DNA from: Phycisphaerales bacterium
Lineage (GTDB): Bacteria > Planctomycetota > Phycisphaerae > Phycisphaerales > SM1A02
NCBI GenBank assembly: GCA_007127615.1
Contig: SKZB01000416.1
Location: 1 to 6,066 of the forward strand
Direction: 5' to 3'
Length of the DNA stretch: 6,066 nt
Shown here: positions 5,684 through 6,066 of the stretch, one piece after another
Numbering within the stretch: the stretch's first letter is position 1
How the letters are laid out: every line of letters starts with the position of its first letter
Position numbers and translations under genes: made by a program
The notes under the pieces: generated by a model
The model's input: only the letters and a program-made list of their open reading frames with translations
Told to the model about the DNA's origin: nothing
Databases searched by the model: none

Positions 5684-6066
5684 ATGGCAGCGGAACGAGC
5701 GCATTGGGGCAGTCGTTTGGGATTCGTCCTCGCCGCGGCCGGTTCGGCGGTGGGCCTGGGGAATATCTGGCGGTTTCCCGGCCAGGTCGAAGAGAACGGC
5801 GGCGGCCTGTTCGTGCTGACGTACATCCTGTGCATTGCCGTCATCGGGCTGCCCGTTCTCATGGCGGAAGTGTTCCTGGGCCGCACCTCACAGAATTCGC
5901 CGGTCGGCGCGTTTCGCCATCACTCAGGAAGGAAGAGTCCGTGGATGGGAATCGGGTGGCTGTGTGTCGCCACCGCCTTCGTCATCCTCTCCTTCTACAG
6001 CGTGGTCGCCGGGTGGTGCATGCACTACGCATGGATCTCGGTGACGACGACCTTTCAAGGCATGTC
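5684..6066 (+). CDS. LeuT-type sodium-dependent (SNF/NSS) amino-acid symporter, N-terminal part cut by right edge
   Basis: The first 127 residues of a neurotransmitter:sodium symporter family protein are present (bacterial members are about 450-520 aa), so most helices are missing. These inner-membrane proteins import amino acids or related amines with Na+. Seen: HWGSRLGFVLAAAGSAVGL followed by GNIWRFP, the broken first helix with the sodium-site residues Gly20, Ala22, Val23 and Asn27, and the gate residue Arg30; then GQVEENGGG (33-41), helix 2 (about 42-66, ending EVFLGR), and helix 3 (about 91-113) with Tyr105, which aligns from memory with the LeuT substrate-contacting tyrosine. Numbering through Gln34 matches LeuT without gaps. 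The substrate cannot be assigned from this part. The start is fixed by AGGGAG at 7 nt. The gene is divergent from the tauE-like gene. Confidence 0.93.
   Translation, partial: MAAERAHWGSRLGFVLAAAGSAVGLGNIWRFPGQVEENGGGLFVLTYILCIAVIGLPVLMAEVFLGRTSQNSPVGAFRHHSGRKSPWMGIGWLCVATAFVILSFYSVVAGWCMHYAWISVTTTFQGM

Noticed and set aside
1..6066. New multi-gene defence or mobile system
   Set aside because: All six genes belong to well-known families, and there are no transposase, integrase, attachment site, tRNA, CRISPR repeat or toxin-antitoxin signs.

Overview
This is a GC-rich bacterial segment (roughly 60-65% G+C by eye) of tightly packed chromosomal genes. I see no rRNA, tRNA, CRISPR array, insertion sequence or phage gene. 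The host is uncertain. High G+C, mixed use of Shine-Dalgarno and apparently leaderless starts, and the style of the S9 peptidase and the solitary methyltransferase would suit a Planctomycetota-like or other deep-branching GC-rich bacterium, but no gene here settles it.

Layout, left to right: (1) the N-terminal 60% of an ArgE-type M20 deacetylase, minus strand, running off the left edge; (2) a divergent, complete S9 prolyl-oligopeptidase-family peptidase, plus strand; (3) a convergent junction of about 50 bp; (4) three minus-strand genes in the order of transcription tauE-like permease, htpX, solitary beta-class N6/N4 DNA methyltransferase, with htpX and the methyltransferase only 24 bp apart; (5) a divergent intergenic region of 160 bp; (6) the N-terminal 127 residues of a LeuT-type sodium-dependent symporter, plus strand, cut by the right edge.

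Functionally this is mainly peptide and amino-acid metabolism and transport (ArgE, S9 peptidase, LeuT-type symporter), membrane protein quality control (HtpX), anion or organosulfur export (TauE/SafE family) and DNA modification. Nothing ties these into one known system, and I do not see a convincing new defence or metabolic system. The most interesting signals are at sequence level. Three genes without a Shine-Dalgarno have a TAnnnT hexamer 6-7 nt before the start, as leaderless transcripts would, while the other three have a Shine-Dalgarno-like motif. GATC is about three times more frequent than other palindromes of the same composition, in a window that carries a methyltransferase with no visible restriction partner.
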